Source: Rhizomys pruinosus (Eukaryota; Chordata; Mammalia; Rodentia; Spalacidae). Taken from it: DNA of 64,000 nucleotides. Below are positions 10,005-19,839 of the stretch, piece by piece. The stretch spans positions 4,907,673 through 4,971,672 of the forward strand of contig VZQC01007982.1 in the NCBI GenBank assembly GCA_009823505.1, written 5' to 3'. The stretch's first letter is position 1; every line of letters begins with the position of its first letter. A program made the translations under genes and the position numbers. The notes beneath the pieces were generated by a model. The model saw only the letters and a program-made list of their open reading frames with translations, was not told the origin of the DNA and made no database searches.

Positions 10005-11165
10005 TGAATTAATTTTTTGAGAATTTTATATAAGCATCCAATGTATTTAATCAGATTCACTCCTCTGGCCCTCCCGCATCTCCTCCCTGGTCCACCTCCC
10101 AACGTCATGCCCTTTTATTTATGCACCACTGTGATGGTTAATCCTGGGTGTCAACTTGACTGGATTAAGGAAAAAATAAGAGAAAAAGGATCTTCGGATT
10201 GGACCACCTCAACCCGGATGGCCCACCCCAAATATGGGTGTTACCTTCTGCCGGGAGACAGTATTAAAGGCCACGGCAGAGGGAGCTGGTCCCTTTTTTT
10301 CCTGTGGCTTGCCTCTCTCTCACTGGTGAGTTTGTCTTGCTGCTGTGATCAACCTTTCAGATCCCAGCGTGTACTGAGACCGGCAGATCTCCTGGAATCC
10401 ACCGGGCCTTCAGCACCAGATTGGGACTACTGAGACATCCAGCCTTGCAGACTGAGCAGTTCCCTGGATTCTCAGCCTCTCCAGTGCAGCACAGCTACTG
10501 TTGGACTACTTGAGCTCTGTCATGTGAGCAAATCAATAAAATGTATATAGCTATATATTTGTCCTGTTGCTTCTGTTTCTTTAGAGAACCCTGACTAATA
10601 CAACCACTGAGTCTGATTTGTTCTGCTCATATATGCATGGGTAGGGGTGTCCACTGGAGCATGGAACCACAAAAATAACTGTAAAGAAAATTGGCTCTCC
10701 CCTGGCAGCTGCCAACTGTCCCCAGCTCCTCAGCTGGGGGTTCGGGCTCGAGCCTCTCCCCTTTCCATGATGGAGTGTTGACTGCCTTGATCTTCTGCAG
10801 GTCTTGTGCGAGCAACTGCAGCTGCTGTGAGTTCAGGAGTACAGCACTCCTATCTTGTCTGGAAGATATGGCTCCGTCCCCGTCCTGCCTAATTCTTAGT
10901 CTTTCCACCCCTTTTCCCTGATATCCCCTAAGCCTTGTGGGGAGGAGACTGATAAAGATGTCTAATGACTGAGTGTCCCACCTATCCCCCAGTTATGAAT
11001 TTCTGCGTTAACCACCTTCCACTGCACAAAGAAGCTTTTCTGGTGAGTGCTGAGTGTTGCACTAATCTATAGAGAAAGGTATTTGTTCTTTAGAGGGCAG
11101 ATGATATTATCTCCATTTAGCAAAATACCAGTAACAAGTTCATCTCTGGGGTCTATGAGTTCCAC
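10005..11165 (-). mobile_element. Probable L1-derived fragment, split by an LTR
   Basis: The sequence before (10005-10129) and after (10608-11165) the LTR reads as one common rodent repeat from memory ('ttaattttttgagaatttta', later 'catgggtaggggtgtccact', 'agaagcttttctggtgag'). I believe this is L1-related, but strand and subfamily are uncertain. Open frames of about 80-140 codons here are incidental. Confidence 0.4.
10130..10602 (+). mobile_element. Solo ERVL/MaLR-type LTR with exact TSD
   Basis: A 473-bp unit starting TGTGATGGTTAATCCTGG and ending CTGACTAATACA. Exact 5-bp target duplication ACCAC at 10125-10129 and 10603-10607. Polyadenylation signal aataaa near 10535. Confidence 0.88.
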
Positions 11166-11189
11166 AGACAAAAGTTCTATTACTATTTT

Positions 11190-11342
11190 TGTTGTTGTTG
11201 TCTTTTTGAGACAGAGTCTCCCTGTAGTCCCAGCTGTCCTGGAACTCGCTTTGTAGACCAGGCTGGCCTGGAACTCACAGAGATCCACCTGCCTCTGCCT
11301 CCCAAGTGTCAGGATTAAATGCATACGCCACCATGCCCAGCT
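11190..11342 (-). mobile_element. B1 SINE
   Basis: Reverse B1, from the T-rich tail with 'gagacagagtctccctgtag' to 'caccatgcccagctta'. Confidence 0.92.
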
Positions 11343-11349
11343 TATTTTT

Positions 11350-11482
11350 TTATTTTATTTTATTTATTTTTCTGTTTGAAACAGGATCTCCCTGCAGCAC
11401 CAGCAGGCCTGGTCTGAATCTCACAGAGTTCCTCTTGCTTCTGCTTCAGAGGACTGGGATTAAAGGCGTTTACTACCAGCCA
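11350..11482 (-). mobile_element. Older B1 SINE
   Basis: A second reverse B1 directly follows the first, more diverged ('gaaacaggatctccctgcag' to 'ggattaaaggcgtttactac'). Confidence 0.85.
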
Positions 11483-11564
11483 AGACTTCATTCGAATGTT
11501 TTTTTTTCCTCTTAATCTGCCTTTTTGTTTGAGATTCTCAGCCATGAATTAGCAAGAAAAAAAT

Positions 11565-11711
11565 GTGGGGCCAAGTGTGGTAGCACACACCTTTAATCCC
11601 AGCTCTTGGGAGGCCAGAGGCAGGCAGATCTCTGTGAGTTTGAGGCTAGCCTAGTCTACATAGTAAGTTCCAGGCAAGTTAGGGCTACAGGGAGACCGTG
11701 TCTCAAAAAGA

Positions 11712-11712
<1 letters not shown>
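11565..11712 (+). mobile_element. B1 SINE
   Basis: 'ggccaagtgtggtagcacac' through 'gaccgtgtctcaaaaagacc'. Its tail runs into the CA repeat. Confidence 0.9.
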
Positions 11713-11755
<43 letters not shown>

Positions 11756-11759
11756 ACAC
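11713..11759 (+). repeat. (CA)n microsatellite
   Basis: About 47 bp of near-perfect CA dinucleotides growing from the B1 tail, with one T interruption. Confidence 0.95.
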
Positions 11760-11799
11760 CAAATGAAGATGGGAAAATGTGCTGTCCCTGGATACAGAA

Positions 11800-12290
11800 C
11801 TAGCAGAAGCTAAGACAAAAGCCTAGAACACATCTTTCTTTCCTTAGCCCCTTCTGAGAGATCATGGCCCTGCTGACTTCCTGATTATTTACCTTGGCTT
11901 ATAAAATGCATTGGTATCGAGGCTAGAGTCACGCTTGGGTATCGGATATTGCCTTAGTGTGCTAGAGTCCTTGGAGAATAACTGCTGACCCTATTCACTG
12001 CTGTGTGACTTGTGGCACAGTCAGTCACCAGGTTAGTGACATGCATCAGATTTGCCTATAGCTAGGACCCATAGGGGTGGTAGATTTTGACTTTAGGAAA
12101 CCCTTTGGAGAAGTGTAAGTTTCCCAGACTGCTGTTGAGTAAGCTTGACTTCTTCAGTGACTTAAGATTTAGTTCAAAAAATGTATTAAGTACTTGCTGT
12201 GGGTGTTCTATCCCAGTGGAAATTTATACTGCAGCAGGAGACAACTACAAAAATGATTAAGATATGAAAGTAGTTGTTTTCTCTCCCCAG
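11800..12290. other. No feature recognised
   Basis: Single-copy-looking sequence with no supported exon, repeat ends or RNA gene. Confidence 0.4.
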
Positions 12291-12888
12291 TCACCCAGGC
12301 TACTTTGGGAAAGTTGGTATGCGGCATTACCACTTAAAGAGGGGCTGGAGAGATGGCCTAGCGGTTAAGAGCGCCGACCGCTCTTACAGAGGACCCGGGT
12401 TCGATCCCCAGCACCCACATGGCGGCCGAGAACCGTCTAAAACTCCAATTCCAGGAGAACTCCAGTTCCAGGGGAATCCGAGACCCTCTTCTGACCTCCG
12501 CGGCATTGCACGACACGGGTGCACAGACCTGCATGCAGACAGTTTCATACATGTACAAAAATAAAATTTTTAAAAAAAGGTTTAAAAAAAAAAAAAACAG
12601 AGCTTCTGCCCAACTGTCAAGCTTGATAAATTGTGGACATTGGTCAGTGAACAGACACGGGTAAATGCTGCCAAAAACAAGACTGGAGTTGCCCCCATCA
12701 CTGATGTGGTGCGATCGGGCTACTACAAAGCACTGGGAAAGGACAGGTCCCTAAGCAGCTCGTCATTGTGAGGCCACATTCTTGAGCAGAAGAGCTGAAG
12801 AGATTAAGAGTGTTGGGGGCGCCTGTATCCTGGTGGCGTGAAGCCACAGGGGGGTTCATTAAATGCTCACATTGTTTTAAAAAAAAAA
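12291..12888 (+). pseudogene. Rpl27a-ps: Rpl27a processed pseudogene split by a B2
   Basis: Two pieces, 12291-12340 and about 12597-12878, encode the C-terminal half of ribosomal protein uL15 (RPL27A). The first reads HPGYFGKVGMRHYHLKR; the second starts at [17 protein letters not shown] and continues through the [14 protein letters not shown] region. There are no introns, a 3' UTR with attaaa at 12860 follows the stop, and an A run ends the copy, as expected of an L1-made retrocopy. The 5' half is missing. After the SGYYK region small deletions break the frame, so the product is dead. A B2 inserted between the two pieces. Confidence 0.93.
12341..12596 (+). mobile_element. Young B2 SINE inside the Rpl27a pseudogene
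   Basis: A full-length copy with head 'ggggctggagagatggccta', intact box B 'gggttcgatcccc', and an AT-rich tail. It has the subfamily marker: 'aactccaattccaggag' followed by 'aactccagttccagggg'. Confidence 0.93.
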
Positions 12889-12902
12889 TGCATTGGTGTT
12901 AT

Positions 12903-13036
12903 CTGGGCATGGTGGTACACACTTTAGCCCCAGCACTTGGGAGCCAGAGGCAGGCAGATCTCTGTGAGTTCAAGGCCAGCCTGGTCTACATAGTGAGTTC
13001 CAGGACAGCTGAGACTATATGGGGACCCTGGCTCAG
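12903..13036 (+). mobile_element. B1 SINE
   Basis: It entered just after the pseudogene A tail. Target duplication 'aaaatgcat[tg/ca]gtgtt' at 12885-12900 and about 13038-13053. Confidence 0.9.
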
Positions 13037-13483
13037 AAAAATGCATCAGTGTTGTGGTGGTTTTAACAAGCAGTGGTCCCATCATTTCAAGGATGTAAAT
13101 ACTTGGTCAATTAGGGAAGGTCATGGAACCTTCAGGAAGTGTGGCTTTGCTGAAGGGAGCTGAACACTGCGGCAGGCTTAAAGAGTTCATAGCTTTGCCC
13201 AACTTGCAGCTAGCTCTCTCTGCTCCCTGTGCCTGCTTGAAGATGTGAGTGCTCAGCTTTCTGCATGGCTGTCTTCTGCCACACCTCCTGTGCTGGATAG
13301 CTTTAGTGTTAACTTGACACACCTCCATAGGAGGAGCCTCGGCTGAGAAGTTGCCTCCAGTGGATTGGCCTATGGCCATATCTGGGAACATTGTGTTGAT
13401 TGTTGTGTGATGTGGGAGGCCCCAGTTCATTGTGGGCAGTGCCACCCCTGGACAGGTTGTGTTGTATAAGAAGGCAGGCTGAG

Positions 13484-13743
13484 GGGGCTGGAGAGATGGC
13501 CTAGCAGTTAAGAGCGCCGACCGCTCTTACAGAGGACCCGGGTTCAATCCCCAGCACCCACATGGTGGCCGAGAACCGTCTGAAACTCCAATTCCAGGAG
13601 AACTCCAGTTCCAGGGGAATCCGACACCCTCTTCTGACCTCCGCGGCATTGCATGACACGGGTGCACAAACTTGCATGCAGACAGTACATTCATACACAT
13701 ACGGAAATAAATAAAATTAATAAAAATATTAAAAAAAAAAAAA
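13484..13743 (+). mobile_element. Young B2 SINE
   Basis: Full length with the internal 17-bp duplication of the young subfamily. Its target duplication 'agaaggcaggctgagggg' (13469-13486 and 13744-13761) overlaps the target of the next B2. Confidence 0.93.
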
Positions 13744-13758
13744 AGAAGGCAGGCTGAG

Positions 13759-13968
13759 GGGCAGGAGAAATGGCACAGTGGTTTAGAGTACTGGCTGCTC
13801 TTACAGAGGACCCAGGTTCAAATCCCAGCACTCACATGGAAGCTAACAACCAGTTCCAGGGGATCTGACACCCTCTTCTGACCTCCACAGGCATTGCACA
13901 CAACACAGTTACACCTTCCTATATGGAGGCAATATACTCATAAACATAAAATAAAAATATTTTTTTAA
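13759..13968 (+). mobile_element. Older B2 SINE at the same site
   Basis: It lacks the 17-bp duplication. 'gcaggctgag' occurs before the young B2, between the two and after this one (13969-13978), so the older B2 came first and the young one hit its 5' target repeat. Confidence 0.9.
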
Positions 13969-14277
13969 GCAGGCTGAGCCCAGGCCAAAGGAGCAAGCTG
14001 GTAAGCAGTACCCTTCCAGGTCTATGTTCCAGGTTCCTTCCCTGAATTCCTGCCTTGACTTCCCTTGATGATGGATTGTGCTTGTAAGCCAAATAAACCC
14101 TTTCCTCCTAAGCTGCCATTGGTCAGAATGACTTTTCACAGCAAAAGAGAAGCTAACTGAGACACTCCCTTGCCTTGATGGACTCTTATCCCTCTGGAAT
14201 TGCAAGGGAAATAAACTCTTCTAGAAGTTGCTTTTGTCATGGTGTGTTATCACAGCAATAAAAAAGTAACTAGTGCA

Positions 14278-14656
14278 GAAGTGTCTGGCCTTAGATGTAG
14301 GTATGAACTGAAGTTCCTAGAAGTAAACCTTGCCTGTGTTAAAGATTCTCCAAAGCTGACTAACTGATCAGAACTTCCATGATTGTGGAGAGTTGGAGGG
14401 TTACAGGCCCAAATCCAAATGATCTTGGGCTATCTTTAGCTCCCTGAAGTCATTTGTTGCCCACCTCTATGCTTGATCTAACATCCTGTGGCTAGTAGGT
14501 AAATCCCTTGAAAATATACTAAGGCAAACTGTCGTTTTGGATAGAGTTCATTTTAGGGCTCTTAATGTCATGGAAGGATAGCACAGTGGGCACTGAAGAG
14601 TGCAGGCCCTTGAGACTAAGGAGAGTCTTCTTGTAGGTTTCGGAGCAAGTGGGAAG
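14278..14656. other. No feature recognised
   Basis: Low-copy sequence without supported exon or repeat. Confidence 0.35.
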
Positions 14657-14662
14657 GTCCTG

Positions 14663-15176
14663 TGTTGCTTCCTCAGTGTTCTGAGAAAGGGCCAGGTCAC
14701 CAGTCTCTTGGTCACCAGTCTCTCAGGTCACCGATCTCTTGGTGCCGGTTGCAGTTGCACCAAGATGGAAGTGGAGGCAGGGAGGGGGAGGAGAGGAATT
14801 TGGGATGAGCCTGAAACAGATCAAAGAGAAAATTATCTGGGAGCCAATTCCAAGAGGGAATAACTCATTTATTTGCAGGAGTTTGGGGTCTTATATACTG
14901 GCATTTGGCAGGCTTCTGGTGAGAGTAGGGGGATGCACTGGAAATTCACAGTGTACTTTCTACAAAAGGCTGTGTTTACAAGAGCCAGTAGAGGCTCCAG
15001 TTGGTTCTTGAAACCAAGATGTGCTCTTTAGATATTGCAGGAATGTGACATCCTTTGCTAGAATCCTTAAAGCAGGGCTGCAGGGCTGGTTTTATCATTG
15101 GTGAGCAGGGGCTAGCTTGAATCCCCATAAGCCAGCTCCCTTAATGCTCCAGCCAAATAAAATATCAAGCCCCACA
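14663..15176 (-). mobile_element. Solo ERVK-type LTR with exact 6-bp TSD
   Basis: A 514-bp unit; on the minus strand it starts TGTGGGGCTTGATATTTT and ends GAAGCAACA. Exact GTCCTG at 14657-14662 and 15177-15182. Minus-strand order: TATATAAG (14891-14898), then AATAAA (14868-14873), then U5. U5 contains about three 18-bp units with a 'ggtcacc.gtctct' core (14694-14745). A 6-bp duplication fits ERVK. Confidence 0.82.
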
Positions 15177-15182
15177 GTCCTG

Positions 15183-15670
15183 TACCATGTGGTTGTTGAA
15201 CAACCCATTGTACATGGTTGTAGTCAGATTGTTATTTCCAGCTAGAGGAGTAAGGGACAAGGTTTCCACTTCCACTCTTTAGTTAATGTGTAGCCATTAT
15301 ACAGGATGTGCCACATGTAGCACCTGATAGCTTAGGTGCCTGGTAAACTTCCTTTGGGGAAGAGAGGATGGCAGAGTCACAGGTAGCAAACAGTACAGCA
15401 CCTGGCACTTCTTTTATAGTGGCTGTGAGCACAGACAGAAAAAGGCTGTAGCAGGTGGGCATGGCCTGAGTTACCCTCAGCCCAAATGAACATTAACAGA
15501 CTATGAGCCTATGTCAGCAGCAATGAGGATGGAGCTATGGCTCCGTATTGCCACAGCAGCCTGAGGAACTCCCTTCTCTTTTAGGGATTCCAACTAGGGT
15601 AAAATTGGATGCTTGGCTTCAGTGCAGAAAAGAATTTCAGGGCATATCAATGTGAAGCACAGTTAGAGTT
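15183..15670. other. No feature recognised
   Basis: No repeat ends, exon signals or RNA genes are visible. Confidence 0.35.
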
Positions 15671-15676
15671 TCTGTG

Positions 15677-15682
15677 CGTGTT

Positions 15683-15716
<34 letters not shown>
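15677..15716 (+). repeat. (GT)n microsatellite
   Basis: About 40 bp of GT at the tail of the reverse B1. Confidence 0.95.
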
Positions 15717-15718
<2 letters not shown>

Positions 15719-16236
15719 GAGACAGGATCTCTGTTCTAGTTCACTTTTTTTCCACACTCTGACCAATCCAACTTGGCCAGGAAAGGGTTTATTTGGCTCA
15801 CATCTCCTGGTCACAGTTCATCTCTGAGGGAGCCCAACATAGAAACTCAGGGCAGGAACCTGGAGGCAGGAGCTGAGGCACAGGCCATGGAGGAATGCTG
15901 TTCACTGGCTTGCTCCCCTGGCCCATGCCCAGCCTGCCTTCTTATACTGTACATAACAACCTGCCTGGGGTGGCACCACCCATAGTGGGCTGGGTCCTCC
16001 CACATTGCTCAATAATCAAGACAATACTCCACAGACATGGCCACAGGGCAGGCCAATGGAGCCAATTCCCCAACCCAGATGTGTCAAGTTGACACTAAAG
16101 CTATCCAGCACAGTCTCTCTGTAGCCTCAGCTGTCTTGGAACTCACTATGTAGACCAGGTTGGCCTTGAACTCACAGAGATCCCCTCTGCCTCTCAAGTG
16201 CTGGGATTAAAGGTGTGCACCACTGTGCCTGGCTTA
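15714..16236 (-). mobile_element. B1 SINE split by an MT-type LTR
   Basis: The B1 tail side (15714-15734, 'tttgagacaggatctct') and the rest (16111-16236, 'tctctctgtagcctcagctg' to 'accactgtgcctggc') are separated by an LTR. Confidence 0.85.
15735..16110 (-). mobile_element. MT-type MaLR LTR inserted in a B1
   Basis: Same family as 13291-14164, here reversed: the right end 'gctatccagca' is the complement of TGCTGGATAGC. It includes 'gggtttatttggctcac' (reverse polyadenylation region). Confidence 0.82.
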
Positions 16237-16261
16237 GAGTGTCTTAAAAGACATTTTTAAG

Positions 16262-16408
16262 TCTGGGTATGAGGTGGCACGCACCTTTGGTCCTACCACT
16301 GTAAAGGCAGAGGAAGGCAGGTCTCTGTGAGAGTGAGGTCAGCCTGCTCTACATAGTGAGTTCCAGGCCAGCTGGGGGCTACAGGGAGACCCTATCTCAA
16401 AATAAACA
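16262..16408 (+). mobile_element. B1 SINE, diverged
   Basis: 'gtctgggtatgaggtggcac' to 'gaccctatctcaaaataaac'. Confidence 0.85.
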
Positions 16409-16980
16409 AAGACTGTTTTTTATGTTTGCTGTGGGTTTTTTTTTTTGTTTGTTTGAAACAAAGACATTTTAAAAAGTTCCTAAACACAAGGGTTGAGAGA
16501 TGGAAATGGGCTCTAGGGAAGAAAGAAAACACGTGAGAGGGCATAGGTTTCTCAAGAGAGCCTTACTTCTTTTTTACAACAATCGTATATAGGATTTGGG
16601 TGGGCTCTGAAGCTGTTATCTCCAAAGGGTTGCTAAGGAACTTAAATGAGATCACAGGTGGTTTCTGAGGGGCACCTGACAGGGTTACAATGGGGAAGAT
16701 TGAACTCTCCATCTCAGAGATTCAGAGGTTAGGATATCTTCACTGTAAACAAAGTTAATAGTCTTAGGAGTCCCAGAAAATGTCAGAGAGGAGAATGAGA
16801 CCTTACCCAGAATCAATACACAGGACTGAAGCCTGGATCATTGCTGTTTTAACACAGATTATCTATAAATGGAAGAAATGTTATTTCTCACAGAAAATGT
16901 TAATTGTTCTGGAATTCTTATTCCTCAGCTGGCAAAAAGCTTCAAGCAGACTCTGGGTTGAGGAACCCCTTTCCCTCAGA
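16409..16980. other. No feature recognised
   Basis: A T run and low-copy sequence. No exon with paired splice sites was seen. Confidence 0.35.
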
Positions 16981-16981
16981 G

Positions 16982-17002
16982 TCTCTCTCTCTCTCTCTCT
17001 CC

Positions 17003-17060
<58 letters not shown>
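16982..17060 (+). repeat. (CT)n microsatellite
   Basis: About 79 bp of CT with few interruptions, abutting a reverse B1 tail. Dipeptide-repeat frames across it (SLSLSL or RERERE) are artefacts. Confidence 0.95.
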
Positions 17061-17064
<4 letters not shown>

Positions 17065-17065
17065 T

Positions 17066-17165
17066 TTTTGGTCTTTTTGAGACAGGATCTCCCTGCAGTC
17101 CCAGCTGAACTGGAACTCCCTATGTAGAACAGGCTGTCCTTGAATCCACAGAGATCCACCTCCCT
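17066..17165 (-). mobile_element. B1 SINE fragment
   Basis: 'tttttgagacaggatctccc' to 'cacagagatccacctccctt'; the B1 5' part is missing. Confidence 0.85.
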
Positions 17166-17884
17166 TTCTCTTTTTAAGCTTCCTAGCTTCCACCAACCAA
17201 AGAGCATAGAATCATAGAATCAGGGAGAAGAAAGTTCCCTGCTTTGTTATAACCCACTTACCTGATATTTCCACCAAAGTATTTGAAAAGTGCCTTTGAT
17301 TCATGACCTATCTCTTATTTCCTTTGAGGTGGGTTATGGGGAACAAGGCCAAATGACAGAAAGTGGCTTGAGCAGAGCATCCACAGGAGGAAGAGTCCCC
17401 TCCCTGACAGATAGAGATCACGACTTGGAAGCCATGGCATTCGTCTGTTACCTCGTCTGTAACCAGCCTGTCGAGCAGGAATTGCTATGTTCTAAAACAA
17501 CACTTGCAACCCTCTCTTTCACTATCAGAATACTGAAAGGCCGGATCCTAAGAAATTAGAATTTCCCCAGGAACCTCCCACTAGGAGAAGAAATGGGTGA
17601 AGCCCTGGGACCTTGTCTCCTGGAGAAAGATTTACAATTTTTCCAGGTGACTATCCAGCAAAAACTGACCTTGTAGGAGACACTTGAAGCTGAGGCAGTG
17701 GTGGGCAATAGACCACATCTTACTGGACTATTTAGTTATCCATTTCTGCTTCCTATTTAGACTATACCCTCACATCAGGATCCCAAAGAGAAGACAGACA
17801 CAGGGGAGGGGGCACTGGATCTCTTTGTCACTTTTCTCAAGGTGGCTATATTGAATAAATGTCTTTTTTCTGCTTTTCACTATT
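17166..17884. other. No gene recognised
   Basis: Low-copy sequence. A minus-strand splice-donor match CAG|GTAAGT occurs near 17258, but I found no convincing acceptor for it. Confidence 0.35.
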
Positions 17885-18030
17885 AAATCGGCTCTTCTAT
17901 TTTATGTATACGAAGAGGCCAGAAGAGGGCATTGGATCCCCTGGAATGGAGTTACAGTTCGTTGTCAGCTACCATGTGGGTGCTGGGATTAGAACTAGGA
18001 TCTCCGCAGCCTTTAGTTGGCTCTTTTATT
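17885..18030 (-). mobile_element. Old B2/B3-class SINE
   Basis: 'gaagaggccagaagagggca', 'cctggaatggagttacag' and 'ccatgtgggtgctgggatta' in reverse orientation. Confidence 0.75.
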
Positions 18031-18829
18031 TGGTTTATTGAGGACAAGTGGCTCTAGCCGGCTTGCTGGGATATGGGGTGTGACTAATAACACATTTAAA
18101 GAAAGAAGCAAAGGAAGTCTGAATTACAAACATAGCAGCAGATCAGAGAAAAGGGGATGAGAAGAGAAGAGAGACAGGTTGGCCCAGCCAATGCTCTCAA
18201 GGAAAGTGCAAGGGGAGGAGGAAAGCTAAACATAGTGCCAGTGTTCTGAGCTTGGGGACCAGCAGGACACATGCCAGGATCGGCCTTAGTGAGGAGGACT
18301 TCATGGTGGTTTGGAGGAGTTCTTCTGCATACACTGGCTTGCAGACATCCGTAGGCCTCCAAGCAGAGAAGTCTTGTAGGCAACTGAACCTGGAAATTTA
18401 ACACCTTTCATTTCAACAAGAGAAGAAATATTTTGAAGCCAGATATAAAAAAAACGACAGTTCTAGTCTACGGGAAATGAGATGAACCCATTCTGTTGGT
18501 CCATTTGATACAGGGGGATCTGGGGTCTCCTCTGAGAGTTCTCAGTCTCATTAATTTAAGAATGGACTCAAACAGAAGCTTTAGGACAGTTTTATTAGAG
18601 TTAAAAAAAAACCCTCAAGGCAGCTGAGCTATAATCCCTCTGAGTCCTGAGGAGAGTGGAAGAAAGAGAAAACCTCAAGATTTAAAGCAGGAGGTTGGAC
18701 ACATGCAGACTGGCAGCCACGTGACAAGGAGGGGAGCTTTAGAGAGAGGGTGAGAAACCGAAAGTGCTGACGCAGCCCTAAGCATTAGGGAAAGCAGGCT
18801 CAGAAAGAGAGAGAAAGACGAAAGGGAGG
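18031..18829. other. Low-copy DNA, possible old LTR
   Basis: From about 18494 a 'tgttggtcc...' stretch followed by 'ttttattagag' (reverse aataaa) suggests a minus-strand LTR, but the second end and a target duplication were not found. Confidence 0.3.
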
Positions 18830-19035
18830 GGTTGGAGAGCTGGCCCAGCAGTTAAGAGCACTGGCTGTTCTTGCAGAGGATCCTAGCACCCACACGGCAG
18901 CTAACAACCGGATGTAACTTCAGCTCCAGGAGACCCAGTGTCCTCTTCTGACTTCCACTGCATGACATGGGTACACTTCCATACATGCAGGCAATACACT
19001 CGTCACGTAAATTTTTTTTTTAAAGTAACAAAATA
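18830..19035 (+). mobile_element. B2 SINE
   Basis: Head 'ggggttggagagctggccca', a shortened box-B region and the tail 'acgtaaattttttttt'. Older subfamily without the 17-bp duplication. Confidence 0.85.
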
Positions 19036-19386
19036 TTTTTTTAATAAAATAAAAATTTAAATACTATTGATGAGAACAGGAAGTAGAAACTAGGCAGATA
19101 GTCCTAGGGTTGTGGACAATTTTTCCTTGGTTAAGAACTAGAAATGTCCCTGGCCCTGTCCATAGTTCTGTCCTTCCTGAAGGCCAGAGGTGCCAGGAAG
19201 ATGTGATCACAGATATCTTTGGCTCTGCTGTGGCCAAACGCCAGGGATGCCAGGCTGCAGGTCTAGTTCCTAGTCTTTTTTTCTCCTCCTCTCTCTTCCT
19301 CTAAATGAGACCCCTTGTCTGGAGACTAGACATGAAGATGTGACAGAAACTGAGGAGAAACCTGGAAGCATCGTGGATGGGCCACC

Positions 19387-19834
19387 TGCTCTTCTCTCTC
19401 CCCATGCCTCACCCACATTTCTTCCGTAAGTCCTGTGGACTCGAGGTTCAATTGCACTCCATTTCCAGAGACCTGCTCCTGCTTCCCGGACCTTCTGCAT
19501 TCTTTTCCTAAGCTCCCACCTGTCAGGCTGTGAGCTCCTGAAGCCCATTGGAATGCAGAGCTGCCGAAGACCGGAGGCACCAAGAACCTGCTCTGCCAGG
19601 CCAGCCTTGGCCTCGCCTTTCGAAAGCCAGAGTCCTGCAAAGTGTGCTACCCACCCCACTCTCACTGAATCCCACTCCCACCTTCTCCCTTAAGTTTCCA
19701 AGCCAGACGCCATTCTGTGCTTGGCTCTATTTTTCCCCTGAGCCTAGCCCTGGCTACCCTGAATTAAACTTTGCTCCGGAGAGTTTAGACCTCGTGGCCT
19801 CTCATTTCGAGGGGGAGTGCGTCATAACCTTACA
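19387..19834 (+). mobile_element. Candidate solo LTR with 5-bp TSD
   Basis: A 448-bp TG...CA unit. CCACC lies at 19382-19386 and 19835-19839. 'ctgaattaaactttgctccg' near 19760 looks like a polyadenylation and R/U5 junction, and the end is relatively CG-rich. I do not recognise the family. Confidence 0.5.
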
Positions 19835-19839
19835 CCACC

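Larger units (their letters stand above)
13291..14164 (+). mobile_element. MT-type MaLR LTR nested in the ORR1-like LTR
   Basis: It begins TGCTGGATAGCTTTAGTGTT and ends 'aagctaactgagaca', with 'gccaaataaaccctttcc' as its polyadenylation region. Two B2 elements lie inside. No exact 5-bp duplication could be confirmed. Confidence 0.8.
13053..14277 (+). mobile_element. MaLR (ORR1-like) LTR interrupted by a second LTR
   Basis: The 5' part (13053-13290) starts TGTGGTGGTTTTAACAAG and the 3' part (14165-14277) ends 'gtcatggtgtgttatcacag...agtaactagtgca'. The two join into one ORR1-like LTR after removing the insert. Confidence 0.82.

Noticed and set aside
10017..10433. 138-codon open frame, plus strand
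   Set aside because: It crosses from an L1-like fragment into the LTR with the ACCAC duplication, so it is a chance frame.
12359..12440. tRNA-like head with box A and box B
   Set aside because: It is the B2 SINE 5' region, not a tRNA gene; no cloverleaf anticodon arm with a proper acceptor stem is present.
12601..12838. Possible functional Rpl27a
   Set aside because: The 5' half is missing, the frame is shifted after the SGYYK region, a B2 splits it, and there are no introns.
16881..17207. Arg-Glu dipeptide repeat protein, minus strand
   Set aside because: It is only the translation of a CT microsatellite.
17250..17262. Minus-strand splice donor CAG|GTAAGT
   Set aside because: No acceptor or open exon of plausible length precedes it on the minus strand.
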